Shown here piece by piece: positions 10,283 through 21,166 of a stretch of DNA of 64,000 nucleotides (positions within the stretch are counted from its first letter, which is position 1; the number at the start of each line of letters is the position of its first letter). The DNA is from Lepas anatifera (taxonomy: Eukaryota > Arthropoda > Thecostraca > Lepadidae). Under the pieces are notes generated by a model, which did not search any database, was not told the origin of the DNA, and saw only the letters and a program-made list of their open reading frames with translations. The stretch lies in NCBI GenBank assembly GCA_034440635.1, contig JAOTON010001922.1:1-64000 (forward strand), written 5' to 3'. The position numbers and the translations under genes are program-made.

Positions 10283-11255
10283 TGTTAGCATGTCTGTGAA
10301 AAACAGCAGTACTTCGATATTCGATATTCAAACCGATATTCAGGATTTTTTATAATCGCCTCAAATCATACATCATCTGAAAGCCCCTGTCGAGACCATT
10401 CCGAAACAAATCGTTATATTGCTCTATCACTTGGTGTTCTTGAGATAGAGCACAAAATGTGCCGTACAAATCAGTTTTTGGCGATAATGCATTAAATGCA
10501 ATTGACTTTAACATGGGACCGAACGTATCACCAAAATCGGGGACAATTGATTTTACTTTAAAAACAGTATGCAGACCAAGAAACATGAAATACAAAAACC
10601 ATTTCACGTTTTTCTACGGGGCACAGCTTGGTTCAGGGCTCCAGAGGCTGTTGAAGTCAACGTTTTCGATATTCATTTATATCATTTGTTGATAATAATA
10701 TATTATATTATTGATATATTTTGTATTCCTTCGTATCCCGAGGTCAACATAATGATATTCACTCCCGTTAACGAAATCACGTTAAATCATACATCATTTA
10801 AAAGCCCTTACCTAGACCATTCCGAAACAGTTCTTTATATTGCTATATCGCGTTGTGTTCCTGAGCTAAAGCACAAAAATGTTGACTTCAACAGCCTTCT
10901 GGAGCCTGAACCAAGCTGTGCCCCGCAAAAAGCCGTGAACTTGTTTTGTATTTCATGTTTCTTGGCTTGCATATTGATTTTAAGTGAAATCAATTGGCCC
11001 CGATTTTGGTGATACGTTGGGTCCCATGTTAAAGTCGATGGCATTTAATGCATTTCGGCCCAAACTGATTTTTACGGCACATTTTGTGCTCTATCTCAAG
11101 AACACCACGCGATAGAGCAATATAGAGAACTGTTTCTGGAATAGTCTCGGCAGGGCTTTCAAATGATGTATGATTTAAGGCGATTATAAAGATCCCTGAA
11201 TATCAATCTGAATATCGAATATCGAACTTCTGCTGTTTTCACAGATATAATGTTA
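10283..11255. repeat. Foldback: ~1-kb inverted repeat with ~375-bp arms
   Basis: The left arm (about 10283-10660) is the reverse complement of the right arm (about 10875-11255) at high identity. For example, GTTCTTGAGATAGAGCAC near 10437 answers GTGCTCTATCTCAAGAAC near 11088. The spacer (10661-10874) contains a partial direct copy of the left arm: 10786-10872 matches 10364-10455. A transcript would form a long double-stranded RNA. The structure fits a foldback transposon or a rearranged MITE. No coding capacity is evident. Confidence 0.88.
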
Positions 11256-11502
11256 AGTTCTCGGAAGACCTGCTGGAGAAAGAGTGCCATAAACCGCAGA
11301 GTGTTGTAGGAATGACCTAGGACCCTGAAAAGATTCTTTATCTTTGCCTTGACGTAGCCTTTTGGGCTTTTTTAGGGTTAAGACGTTTTAGTTTCTGGAC
11401 TTTGGCTTCTTAGGCTACCAGTCTTTTAGCGCCTTTACTGTCATCTGTATCATCTTTTTAGGGTCCTAGGTTATTCCTACAACACTCTGAGATATAATGT
11501 TA
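11243..11502. mobile_element. 193-bp MITE flanked by 13-bp direct repeats
   Basis: Terminal inverted repeats of about 38 bp (CAGAGTGTTGTAGGAAT at 11297 and its complement ending at 11489) enclose a non-coding core. The 13-mer AGATATAATGTTA is present at 11243-11255 and again at 11490-11502, so the 234-bp segment between looks like one insertion. The right inverted repeat abuts the direct repeat exactly, while 41 extra bases lie on the left. Confidence 0.7.
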
Positions 11503-11669
11503 GCGCTGTGTCCAGACGGAGCACGCTCGCCTCTGACCATGATGAAGTGATTGTCTCATTTGTTCTTGGTGCTGATTTGGGCTATACCTTCTGCGGCCTT
11601 TAATTACCACCAGGCTGATTTTGAGGGGCTCCGTGCAGGCTGATTTCGACAGATTTGCGTGCAGCGCCC

Positions 11670-11832
11670 TGGAATATGTTGGACGGAATGGATGTTGATG
11701 AAGCTCAAGTCCTCCCCCGTAGTTTCAGAGTGCCGATAGTTAATGCATAGCCGGAAGCCGTTCCGTGGCGATGGAGGTGGAGGCCCGAGCCCTCTAACCC
11801 CCCTCCCCAGTCAATTCCTGGATCCGCCACTG
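11670..11832. mobile_element. hAT-like MITE copy, left end unclear
   Basis: The right end TCCTGGATCCGCCACTG and the interior (AGTGCCGATAGTTAATGCATA) match the element at 41825-41965 (AGTGCCTATAGCTAATGCATA). The left terminus is eroded. Confidence 0.55.
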
Positions 11833-11834
11833 GT

Positions 11835-12105
11835 GAGCGTTTCTCGGAAGAGTTGTTGTTCATGACCAGACTTTCTACTTTTCGGACTATTGTAGCAAAT
11901 GTTTATTTTCAGTTTTTTTGTCCGGGCCTTTCGTTTTTGTGCTGTTCCTCATTATTGTTTTATAACACTTTCGTCCTTTTCCAAGCTGTTGTGAGATTTT
12001 CGGTAGAAGAGGTTGATCTCGTTGACTTTATGTGAGATGGCTTGTTCTGCGTGTAAAGTGCACTGTTCTGTGAAGAAGTTTGGTTGCTCTACTTGTGAAG
12101 TCGAC
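11835..12105. other. No recognised feature
   Basis: No exon, domain or repeat terminus was found. Confidence 0.4.
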
Positions 12106-12111
12106 CGATAT

Positions 12112-12590
12112 GTGTGTGACGTGGACTATTCATTGTGACAGTTGGGCTGTTCACTGTGTGAGGCAGGGCTGTTTTTTGAGCGTGAGGGTTGGACTGTTCA
12201 GTATGTGAGGCGGGCTTTTCTTTTGTGTGAGGTGGGATGTTCTTGAGTGTGAGGTGGGCCTCTTCTTGAGCGTGAGGGTTGGACTGTTCTTGAGTGTCAG
12301 GTGGGCTGTTCACTGCGTGAGGTGGACTGTTCTTTGTGAGAGCTGGGCTGTTCAGTATGTGAGGGTGGGCTGTTCAGTATGTGAGGTGGGCTGTTCTTGA
12401 GTGAGGTTTGGACTGTTCAGTAGGTGAGGCGGGCTGTTCTTTGTGTGAGGTTGGCCTGTTCAGTATGTAAAGTGGGCTATTCTTGAGTGTGAGGCGGGCT
12501 GTTCAGTATGTGAGGTGGGCTGTTCATTGTGTGAGGTGGGCTGTTCTTCATGTGAGGTGAGCTAGATTCCGTGTGAGGCGGGCTGTACTG
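12112..12590. repeat. Minisatellite, ~22-25-bp GTGAGGTGGGCTGTTC unit
   Basis: About 20 imperfect tandem units built on TGTGAGGTGGGCTGTTC plus a variable 5-8-base tail (TTGAG, AGTA, ATTG). Minus-strand open frames rich in NSPPHT are translations of the repeat, not genes. Confidence 0.92.
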
Positions 12591-12594
12591 TACT

Positions 12595-13035
12595 GCGGTT
12601 GAGCATATCCCCCATTTCTGTGTCAAACATGATATTTCTATAACCGTTGCTAACCAACATCTACCTAACCCTATTCCGTAGCGGCAAATGAGTGTCCAGG
12701 TCGAACAAGTTTTAATTGATCTACGGACAAAAACGCTCACAACACCACTCTTGTAGCTTTCAGTGCAGTTTTTATTCGCGTTCATACATCTGCCTCCGCC
12801 TGTCTGTTTCCTATGAACGCCAGTGGTGAAATTCTCCCTTGCTCCATCAACCATGAACTTTAGAAAGGGCAGCTTACTGTTGACATTCAATCCGATAGAA
12901 AAGTTCCGACTCGATAAATGCCAGTTTCATTCTGTTCAATTCCTCAGTATTAACAACATCTACACAAATACCCTCTACTAACCCGAAGAAAAAGTTTGTT
13001 TAACTCCTGTCGCTGACAATGTTACACTCTTTAAG
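12595..13035. other. No recognised feature
   Basis: The minus-strand open frame that enters from the minisatellite continues to 12890 without a recognisable domain. Nothing else is supported. Confidence 0.35.
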
Positions 13036-13036
13036 T

Positions 13037-13237
<201 letters not shown>

Positions 13238-13244
13238 CTCGTAG

Positions 13245-13642
13245 TGACCTCGTAGCCACCCCATCGACCTACACGTAAAGTCTTTCTTCGGGGCACCTGA
13301 ATGAAGCCCCTTTGTGCACAGGCGAAGTAAGTCTGCCATGATCGGTTCTGGAAGTCGAAGCCGTGGAAGTGCAGAATTATCGAATAATTATTCAAGAATG
13401 ATATGAATGATTTGCTCGATTGGGACATTTATAAATAAACTAGCGACGTCCAACAAAACCAAAATTTCCTTGGGCGTATTCACCGTAAGGATGTTAACAA
13501 CTTTTTCCGACGTTTTAAAGGTGTGAGTGTCGAGAACAAATAGAGTTATTTTTCGATTCAACTTGTTTCGCAACAGGGTAAGCAGGTTTATGAATCTGCG
13601 ATATCGTGGGGCGGAGAGGTTGTAATTTTTGAGTTTTGACAT
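13245..13642 (-). mobile_element. Penelope-like element reverse transcriptase fragment
   Basis: The minus-strand open frame from 13642 ends with LLDVASLFINVPIEQII, the characteristic S(F/L)DVVSLFTNVP block (motif A, catalytic Asp) of Penelope-like RTs. Shifted into another frame, MADLLRLCTKG followed by a KDFTCRSMGW-like stretch (13259-13339) resembles the next conserved block. The copy has at least one frameshift and is truncated by the CA tract before motif C. The nuclease fragment at 9690-9960 is on the same strand and in the expected downstream order, but 3.3 kb away, so common origin is possible but unproven. Confidence 0.75.
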
Positions 13643-15395
13643 TCCTATAAAAATATCCAGGTCAAAACTATCCCACTACTTTTTGAAAATGTACCACGTC
13701 GACCTCAGTATTGGCAAAGAATACCAAGTACTACACGTAGCGGTAGTATTCAGCACCTATACTCACTCAAAAGAACAGGTTCATCCCCACCATCCTGGAA
13801 AATACCTACCCGTTGATTTAAACCTGCTATTGATTGTTCTTCTTGTGAAGCCCTGCACTCATTTATTCATTTCCAACCTCTAAAATTTGCTACACCGGGC
13901 AAAGCTATCTTTTCAAACTGTATGGCTCGACAATGACAGACAAAATGTCAAGTTGGCAAGATGTTTACTCGCCTGCATCCTCAAATCCTCGATGTGAAAT
14001 GAACCTATGATCTCATAAATGCAGCTATGATCTCACTCAAGGACCACATGACAGAACACCACCGCATGACATAATACGAAAGCATGTCTCACAAAACACG
14101 ATAATCCTCGAAATATGCTCGGACCGCACGCTACTTAGGATAACTGAAGACTTTACATCCGAGAACACACACACCAACACTCAACAAACAACTACGCCCA
14201 CATCACCTGCTTACCCTGTAGAATAACATCTGCCAGGTATGTGAATCATTTGATGTGCATATTCAATGTACATACACTATTTTATTTGAAAGGAAATGAT
14301 TCCTACGATACGGACCGCTAAGCGTCAGAAAAAAGCTTGTGCTGCATTCATTTTGAGTTTTTGCTTTCCTGTAAAACATGAAGTCTCACCGATGAAAAAA
14401 TTAAGGTCGACATGATTAATACATAGCTGAAATATGTTGAGACGATTTCAAAGCGTCCCGTTATTCTTTTAACCCGGTTAGAAACGAAAAGAAAGTGCAC
14501 CGCCCTTCATCAATGCAAGAGCCTCCGGCCATGCCATTACTCAATGCACTCTAGACATTTCGTAGGAGGGGGGCTTGAGCCCCGTAGTTGCCCTTGTACT
14601 CACCACTGGCTTCTTTGATCATATATGTGCGGATTGGTGATCGAAAAATGTATGTAACTGTAAGTGACAGCACACTATTGAGTGATACCTATCATCCGTG
14701 ACAGCAAATAAAGGGAATCAGTTATTCTGTGCCCACCTCGAGGCAGAACTTCAACTAGGCCCCCTGTGTTGGCGATGTGACGAGGAGGCATTTCACATCC
14801 TGAACCCGGAGATTGTACGGGGTGACGATCACAAAATGTATTATGCTTCTACATGACTTGTGGGTGGCAATGAGACAGGAGGTAAGATTTTAATATCATA
14901 AACTACATCTACCATATCGTCTACCCCCTTTGAACTTCTTACATCCAAGGTGCCTTGTTTAAACCTTTTGAAAACACGGCTAGGAGATATGCGTCCTTGT
15001 GTCGAAATGCTGGCTAAATTTGCATATTCAAATGAAGGAGCAGACGTGAAAGGCTCTCGTGCTCAAAGATGTTGAAGAATGAAGATAAGAAGTGAATGCT
15101 CCCACTCATCAGGTGAGGAGGTATATTTCCAGCAACAATATTGGGGGTTCCCAAATTAGACAAATTGACAGCCACTGCCATAGAGATACACATTTTGCAA
15201 CAGCCCAGCTCTTTTGAACGTGGATACACCTATCTAAACCCATTCAGGTGTGACCATTCTCCCAGAAAGAGAGCAATATTTCGGCATTATGCTGGGGCTA
15301 CTTGTGCCCCGTCAAGCTGCATCAATCCACATTCCTCTTACACACCTACGCCTTGGATGAACCACAGGGACTAATGAAATAGGCCTGAAGAAGCA
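13643..15395. other. No recognised gene
   Basis: Several short open frames have no domain. A GGGGGGCTTGAGCCCCGTAG palindromic stretch near 14574, followed by CACCACTGG, looks like a worn MITE end. The rest is unassigned. Confidence 0.4.
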
Positions 15396-15401
15396 ATAGG
15401 C

Positions 15402-16440
15402 TTAACCCGCGCCCCACCGGGGAGTCCGCCGCCACCTTCGCCCCACTGGGGGCCATCGATGGCACCCCCTCTAACTCCGAAAATATGGGCGTTAGAGCAA
15501 ATCTGCAAAGCGCACTAGAAAGCTCGCGTGAATTCAGTAAGAAATTACTTCACATGTTTTAGTTTTCAGGTTAATTTTTTATCTCCAGAGGTCAAATTAG
15601 GTCAAGATCGGCTATTTTCACTCAAATATGCAATACTTAAGCAAACTGGGCATAGCTCTTATGCCATTAGAGCTATTGAGGTCTGGTAAAGTACATTTAA
15701 TAGGAAATTGCCAGTAATTTTTCTGTTTACTTTTTACTATGTGAAACGTAAAGACCTCCCGCCAGTGGTTTGACCTCCAGAGGTCACCTCGTGACCTAAT
15801 ATGACCTGAGGTCACGAAAGGTCAGCAAGTGGCCTTGTCGTATAACAAATGAAAGCAAGTGACAAGACATTCACGATGGTGTTTGTTTCAGCGCTCTAGC
15901 TTAATTAGGTCAAAAGTTATTGTCAAAATACTGTTTTTGACCCCTGGTGACCTTGGATGACCTTGGAGAGGTCAAAGGGCAAATATTGCCCTGGAATCCG
16001 TAAATGGTGCCCAAGAACGCGTTTTTGATCAAGCTGAGCATTTTCAATCGTTTTTGTGACTTTTAGATCATAAGACAGCTTCCCCCATGCTTTTTCAATG
16101 GGAGAGGTCACCTCGTGACCTGACCTCAGGGCACGAAATCGAAAAATCCCGGATATACACCTTGTAGACCCTGGAGGGGTCATGAAGTGTAGGAAGTCTT
16201 AAATCGATCGACTTCGAAATGTAGCTCTTACAGAGCTCTAAGGTTGAAGTGTGGTGACCTTGTTTGACCTCGTCTGGTGACCTGACCTTGGGTGACTCGG
16301 GGTAAAAAACTTCAGGGATGGTGGGAAAATGATGCAGTGAGAGGTAGAGCCCTCAACCGCTGTGCTGCGCCTCATCTTTTGTCTGCTACCCCGGAAAAAC
16401 CTTAGGGGGCCGTCGATGGCCCCGGTGGGGCGAGGGTTAA
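15402..16440. mobile_element. Non-autonomous piggyBac-type element, TTAACCC termini
   Basis: The left end at 15402 reads TTAACCCGCGCCCCACCGGG and the right end at 16440 is its near-perfect complement (CCGGTGGGGCGAGGGTTAA). Both ends include TTAA, the piggyBac target duplication, followed by the CCC typical of that superfamily. A subterminal GGGGGCCATCGATGG block is repeated inverted at the other end (CCGTCGATGGCCCC). The left end carries an extra internal copy of CGCCCCACYGGGG. There is no transposase frame, so it would depend on a related autonomous element. Its interior holds a dense nuclear-receptor half-site cluster. Assignment rests on the termini and the TTAA alone. Confidence 0.72.
15591..16300. 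promoter_or_regulatory. 19 AGGTCA/TGACCT half-sites in ~710 bp
   Basis: I counted 19 exact AGGTCA or TGACCT hexamers, in direct, inverted and everted pairs. AGGTCACCTCGTGACCT (inverted, 5-bp gap) occurs near 15782 and again near 16106. TGACCTGAGGTCA occurs near 15809. Random expectation is well under one. AGGTCA is the core site for nuclear receptors in general. Whether any receptor binds here is unknown, and the sites lie inside a transposon-like element. Confidence 0.55.
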
Positions 16441-16832
16441 GACGTTGTTTTGCTACAAGCTAAACTACTTGTTCAGTTCAGGTAAGCTGACGCTATCTAC
16501 TTATGAAATCAAAGGTGTTCATGCCAGTTATTTGGGACATATTGTTTTCAGCTAAATTCTAGGCAATTATGTTTCATTGGCTTTAATGCTTTTCTAGTTT
16601 TACTACTGAGTGAAGGGAAACAACAGCAGTAGAAGTGCACACACTGGCTTTTTTCACATGGGTGTAAAGTTCACATTTATTTGCCTTTCAATTACTTCTG
16701 AAGGGATTTTTAGACAGACCAGCGACACAACGCATGGCCTGCAGCGCGACCATGATCTGCTGAAATGTTCCATCTTCGTCACTTCATGTGTCCCAGTGGT
16801 CCTAGTGATACATAGGCGTGTGCCACTATATT
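16441..16832. other. No recognised feature
   Basis: No supported gene between the two TTAA-type elements. Confidence 0.4.
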
Positions 16833-17282
16833 TTAAAGGGAATGTGGCACCTTCATAACGTGATTTTAACTGAGATAGCCAAGTTGTAAGGAAAGTTAGA
16901 AAACCCGGTACTCCATATATCATTTGTCTTGGAACTCGATATTTCCGTAGAAAAACTAAAACCCACCTGACACGTACCCCTCATTTACCCCTCGCCGGGC
17001 GGCCATTGTTGTGAGCTGCTGGTGTGACGACATATGCTGACGTCACGATGAGCATCAGCAAATCGAAGCCCTTGAAGCATTTCAAGTATGGTAGTGGTTG
17101 CCAGATCATGACATCATCCACAGGCAGATATTTATTTATTTTCCTAGAGGAATATTTAAAAACAAAATATTGAGCTTATTGAACATTTTTCAGAAAAGCA
17201 TGAGTAGTTTCATTTTTTGGGCTAAAAGTACGCCTAATTACACTAAATCCAGGATTTTACCAAGGTGCCACATTCCCTTTAA
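16833..17282. mobile_element. MITE (TTAAAGGGAATG family), 450 bp, copy 1
   Basis: The left end TTAAAGGGAATGTGGCACC and its complement at the right end (17264-17282) define terminal inverted repeats. TTAA is present at both boundaries. No protein is encoded. A second copy lies inverted at 46177-46619 and shares interior landmarks: an AACTGAG/TAGCCAACTTG block, a CCGGGTTTTC block, and CRE palindromes. In this copy a TGACGTCA is intact at 17038, while the other has become TGACATCA near 17109, consistent with CpG decay. Confidence 0.82.
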
Positions 17283-17805
17283 GTGCTTTCGGAGTGAGCG
17301 TGTTTTGACGTGTAGTACGCAGTGGCGATTTCAGTAGCGTTTTTTTTCAAACAAGGCTGTTCTGATCGTTGTAAATAAAAGGATTTCTTGTAAATTCCAA
17401 TGTCGCAAGCTCCACCATTTTCTAAGTATCTATGCAGGTCAGAAATTTTCAATGGTATCGACATATTGAAGAGAAAGAAACAATTCAATATGTTAGGATC
17501 ACCGTGATGAAAAGCAGCAAAATTCAATACAGCTGTGACAAATATGACACTGCGTGCCTTAGGTCATGTTAGCTAATTACGCACAATGAAAGTGTTTCTA
17601 ATTGCGCTCATGTCATATTAAATATATCCGCTTGAAGAAAACATAATTTTTCGGAAACAATTAATAGTATACGGAAACAAGCCATAGTATTTCTTACCCT
17701 TGCCATATTTCCAACCATTGGCGTAGCCAGGAATACTTGAAGGAAAGGAGATGAGTATCCTGGTGACGAGATTAGCTAGATCAGCTTCCAGATACCTGCA
17801 CTTCA
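17283..17805. other. No recognised feature
   Basis: No exon, domain or repeat boundary is supported. Confidence 0.4.
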
Positions 17806-18235
17806 ACACATTTATTTATTTGTTTATTGATCTGCACTTTTGCCAACGGTATGACTCCAATAAAATGCAGAGTACAAGAGCTAAAAGATTAAACATGAAC
17901 ACCATAAAAGCATAGATGCTACAAAGCTTGAAGGAAAATGTCCAAAGAGGCACAAGCTTAACTCATAAAAATAGGAAAACCTATTGTGACAGCACATCAA
18001 AACAGGAAAACCATAAAAGTGATACAAACCCTAAGAGCGATACAAATTCATAACACTATCCACAGTATAGGACACAATCATTGGCTCATCCACAACTACA
18101 GAGAGGCGACATAGGCTTTTAATTTTCCACGAAACGATTGGCAGGTATCTGTAAAGTAAATTGGCAGGCACATAAGAAGGCATTGGCTGATTCAATGTCG
18201 ATTAGGGCTGCCTCAAACAGTGTTTTAGGCAAGTG
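17806..18235 (-). mobile_element. Possible 3' end of a minus-strand non-LTR element
   Basis: Begins with TTTATTTATTTGTTTATTGATCTGCAC, the complement of an (AAAT)n-type tail. A similar tail starts the minus-strand retroelement at 36450. The body is A-rich on the + strand with no coding frame left. Assignment is by tail and composition only. Confidence 0.35.
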
Positions 18236-18392
18236 TTATGTACTATATTATGACGTGTGTGTATTTGACTGATGACATCTGATATGCACGTATAATGATA
18301 TGTGATGCGTATGTGAATGCGTGTGTGATATACACCATGAGTGTGAAATAAAAACATTATTATTATTATTATTATTCTTATTATTATCACAG
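18236..18392 (+). mobile_element. Possible retroelement 3' tail with (ATT)n
   Basis: A TG-rich stretch ends in GTGTGAAATAAAAAC followed by eight or more ATT/TTA repeats (18356-18388). This resembles a non-LTR 3' end with a short microsatellite tail. No coding sequence is attached. Confidence 0.35.
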
Positions 18393-18539
18393 GAAGTGCC
18401 CACCAGCGTGGAGCGATCGCTCCCGTGGCTCCACCCACAACCCTGTTTCTTCACATCCTTCACACAGACACTTCCTGATCTGTGCCAAAGGGGTTGAGGG
18501 TTGTGATCGAGAAGGTGAATAACATGACCAGGGGCGCAA

Positions 18540-18630
18540 CTTTATGTTTTCGATTGGGGGCACCCGGCTCGAAAGGGGGCCCGTACATGATGGGGGGGCC
18601 CGTACATGATGGGGGCCCGTATTTTTTTAA
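18540..18630. repeat. Short GGGGGCCCGTACATGAT duplication
   Basis: GGGGGCCCGTACATGATG occurs twice in tandem, followed by a third partial GGGGCCCGTA. It may be a stray relative of the GGGCCC satellite to the right. Confidence 0.6.
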
Positions 18631-18831
18631 TGAAAATGTGACCGAAAAAAACGTATTTTCGACCGTTTGTTGTCGAAAACTGACTGCAAAGGTTAAATAA
18701 CAATTTTTAGCGCGCTATTCGTCACTGTTCCTGATTTGCACTATTTAGCCCAAAAAGTAGACAGAAGACCCAAACTTTTGAACGAGCTGCCAAACTATAT
18801 AAGGATATTGGACAAGTAGGTGTCTACTTAC

Positions 18832-18994
18832 CGTCTTCGTCGTCCACGCGGATGCTCTCCTCCGGAGGTACAACGGGATCAGCCCGGACGACGCAGGAGG
18901 GATGGATGCTGGAGGGTCTTTTAGCAAACGGGATCCGGCTGGTGGGCTGGCCGAGGAAGATAATGATCAGGAAAAGAAGGATTGGAATTACAAC
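18832..18994 (-). CDS. Candidate exon with hydrophobic segment, unknown protein
   Basis: The minus strand is open for about 54 codons and ends at a strong donor, GACG|GTAAGT (+ strand ACTTAC at 18826-18831). The translation begins with a hydrophobic run (VVIPILLFLIIIFLG), long enough for a membrane span or signal anchor. A proline/serine linker with two cysteine-free basic patches follows, then an acidic stretch (PPEESIRVDDED). No in-frame ATG exists upstream before a stop, so it would be an internal or partial exon. The upstream acceptor is weak: AG dinucleotides occur near 18997 and 19003 but lack a good pyrimidine tract. A type II membrane protein is one possibility. No family is recognised, and it may be a pseudo-exon. 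Confidence 0.35.
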
Positions 18995-18999
18995 CTTAC

Positions 19000-19655
19000 T
19001 TTACCGTTTTGCTGGAAACTATACACATTGCACTTTTCCGAGTTAGTTTTAAATTGGGGTTTTAATTTTTTGCGGTCGATAAATGAACGTAGCTTGCAAA
19101 GTACCAAAAATAGTAGTGAAATGAACTACTTTAAGTGGACGCGTACGTTGCTAGATATTAAATGCAAATATGATCGGGGTCATTTTATAACAGTTTGCAA
19201 AATTAGCAAGACGATTCTAGATTCATAGGTTACCTGAAAAATGAACAAAGTTTGGGTAGTTTTGCCAGAGCAGCCCCTCGGTATTGAATGTTCTTTGTTT
19301 TACGCTTTTGTGCACCCGACTTATGTTTATACTGTCCAACCATTTTAACATTCACACCTGGAACGAAATCGCATTATCGCGAATAATTTGATACAAATGG
19401 AGGGTAGAGATCGAAGTGCGAAATTCCTTTATCAGCGGGGATACTGATATTTATGTTACATGATCAAGACACCTTTTTCTGATCCATTCACCTTGCCATG
19501 ACATTTTACAACACTGGGTACCGGTCAAGGGGTACTATGAATAGGTGGTACTGCCTATTTCCCTTTACAATCCTCATATAGGATCAGTACAAAAGGAATG
19601 GGGGGCCTAAAATTTCTCACGCCCCATCCATTTTTCCCCGAATGTTCTAGGAGGC
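19000..19655. other. No recognised feature
   Basis: AT-rich sequence with no supported exon. Ends where the GGGCCC satellite begins. Confidence 0.4.
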
Positions 19656-19659
19656 ATGG

Positions 19660-20350
19660 GACCGGCCGCACGTTGCCCGGGAAAACCACAGGGGGCCCGC
19701 AAGCATGGCAGGGGGCCGGTTTCGGCAACAGGGAGCACGGATACACTACCTGGGGCACGAAACTGCTCACAAATAAGGAACTCCTGCAAATACGCGACTA
19801 ACACAACAGCTTCAGTTTCTGCACGATATTCTTAGACCACAAGGGGCTCAGACAGACCACAGAGGGCCTGAGCACACCAAAGGGGCCGGGCAGACCACAG
19901 GAACCCAGAAACCATAGGACGCCGGTAAGTCCAAAAGGGGCCCGAGCAGACCACACACAGCCAGCAATTTGGCTGGACTCTGCCCGATATATGCTGGGCT
20001 TTGACTGGGCAGAGCCCGCGTACATGGGCTCAGACCAGGTTCGGCTCCGCTGCGCCTGGGCAGAACCCATGGTCAAGCAAGACCGGGCTCTACCACTCGG
20101 GCAAGTTGTCATCCACCGACCTAATGTCGGGCTCAGCCCGAGTCTATGTGGCTCAGCTATGAGTCTTAGGGCTCGGGCAGAGCCCGGCCCAGCCCGCTCT
20201 GGGCCCGGTCGGAATTGCTGGCTGGGCAGCGGGCCCGGGCAGACCACACGGGGCCTGGACAGATGAAAGGACCCGGGCAGACCACAGGGACCCGAGCAGA
20301 ACACAGGGGCTGGGCTAGCCACAGAGGGGCCCCAGTCTGGAAAGTATGGC
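19660..20350. repeat. GGGCCC satellite, block 1
   Basis: Degenerate tandem units of about 20 bp, consensus close to GGGGCCCGGGCAGACCACAG. At 19970-20240 the unit is more diverged, with GGGCTCAGCCCGAG-like forms. The block closes with CCAGTCTGGAAAGTATGGC (20332-20350), the inverted form of the sequence that opens blocks 2 and 3. Open frames here are translations of the repeat. Confidence 0.85.
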
Positions 20351-20599
20351 AGCAGACCCGACGAGTCCGCACCAGCCTTGTAGATTTTTCACCACCAGCA
20401 GCCTAAAATTCACACGAAGCATTGGTGAGAAATTTCACTGACCTGGAAATTTCGATGTTTTTACCAGTTTCTCCCTTCTCAGACCTCTGTGGCTGTTTGA
20501 TTTGAGCTCCCTCGCACCATACAGCAAAAGTGGGCATTTGTTTGCTCCAAAGTTCGAACCACCTGAAGGGTGTCCGCACCACGAGATCTCGCCAAAAGT
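20351..20599. repeat. Spacer between GGGCCC blocks 1 and 2
   Basis: Non-satellite spacer with CGCACCAGCC / CACCACCAGC motifs on its left and CACGAGATCTCG on its right. The spacer at 20847-21166 has the same layout, so spacer and array repeat together as a larger unit of about 500-570 bp. Confidence 0.7.
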
Positions 20600-20846
20600 G
20601 CCATACTTTGCAGACTGGGAGGGGCCCGGGCAAACCACAGAGGGCCCGCGCCGACAAAAGGGGCCCCGAACGGACAAAAGGGGGTCCGCAGAGGCCACAC
20701 AGAGGCCCGGACAGACCAAAAGGGTTCCGGGAAAACTACAGGAGGCCCGGGCAGACCACAAGGGGCTCGATCAGAACAAAATGGGCACTAGCAGACAAGG
20801 GGTCCGTGCAGACCAAATGGGACCCAGCCAATCTGCAAAGTATGGC
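20600..20846. repeat. GGGCCC satellite, block 2, bounded by inverted arms
   Basis: The left arm GCCATACTTTGCAGACTGG (20600-20618) and right arm CCAATCTGCAAAGTATGGC (20828-20846) are inverted copies with one mismatch in 19. Between them lie about ten ~20-bp units of the form GGGCCCGGRCAGACCAMAA. Confidence 0.88.
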
Positions 20847-21166
20847 AGCAGGCCAGACGAGTCGCACCAGCCATCCAAAATTATCGCACCACCAGCCTAA
20901 AAGAAATCGCACCAATCTGCCATATACCAGGGAGAAAAACGCACACATTCCTACCCACACGATGCAATACTACCTCTCTTATTAGTTAGTTAAGGACTTT
21001 TTATAAGGCCCCTCCCGTGTCTTCCTAACTATTCAGTCATTATTTTTTTAGTTTTCAGTGTCAACTTCCTCGCACCAGTCTTGCAAATTCGCACCAGGCT
21101 GATAAAATTCGCACCACTCGCTCCTGTCTCCAAGGGCACTCACACCGACGAGATCTCGTCGAAAAT
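20847..21166. repeat. Spacer between GGGCCC blocks 2 and 3
   Basis: Repeats the spacer layout of 20351-20599: several TCGCACCA motifs, then CGACGAGATCTCG just before the next array. AT-rich in its middle. No gene is supported. Confidence 0.65.

Noticed and set aside
10459..11044. Open frames inside the foldback
   Set aside because: They are mirror translations of the two arms with no domain and stops at different points in each arm.
12089..12890. Minus-strand frames with NSPPHT repeats
   Set aside because: Translation of the GTGAGGTGGGCTGTTC minisatellite.
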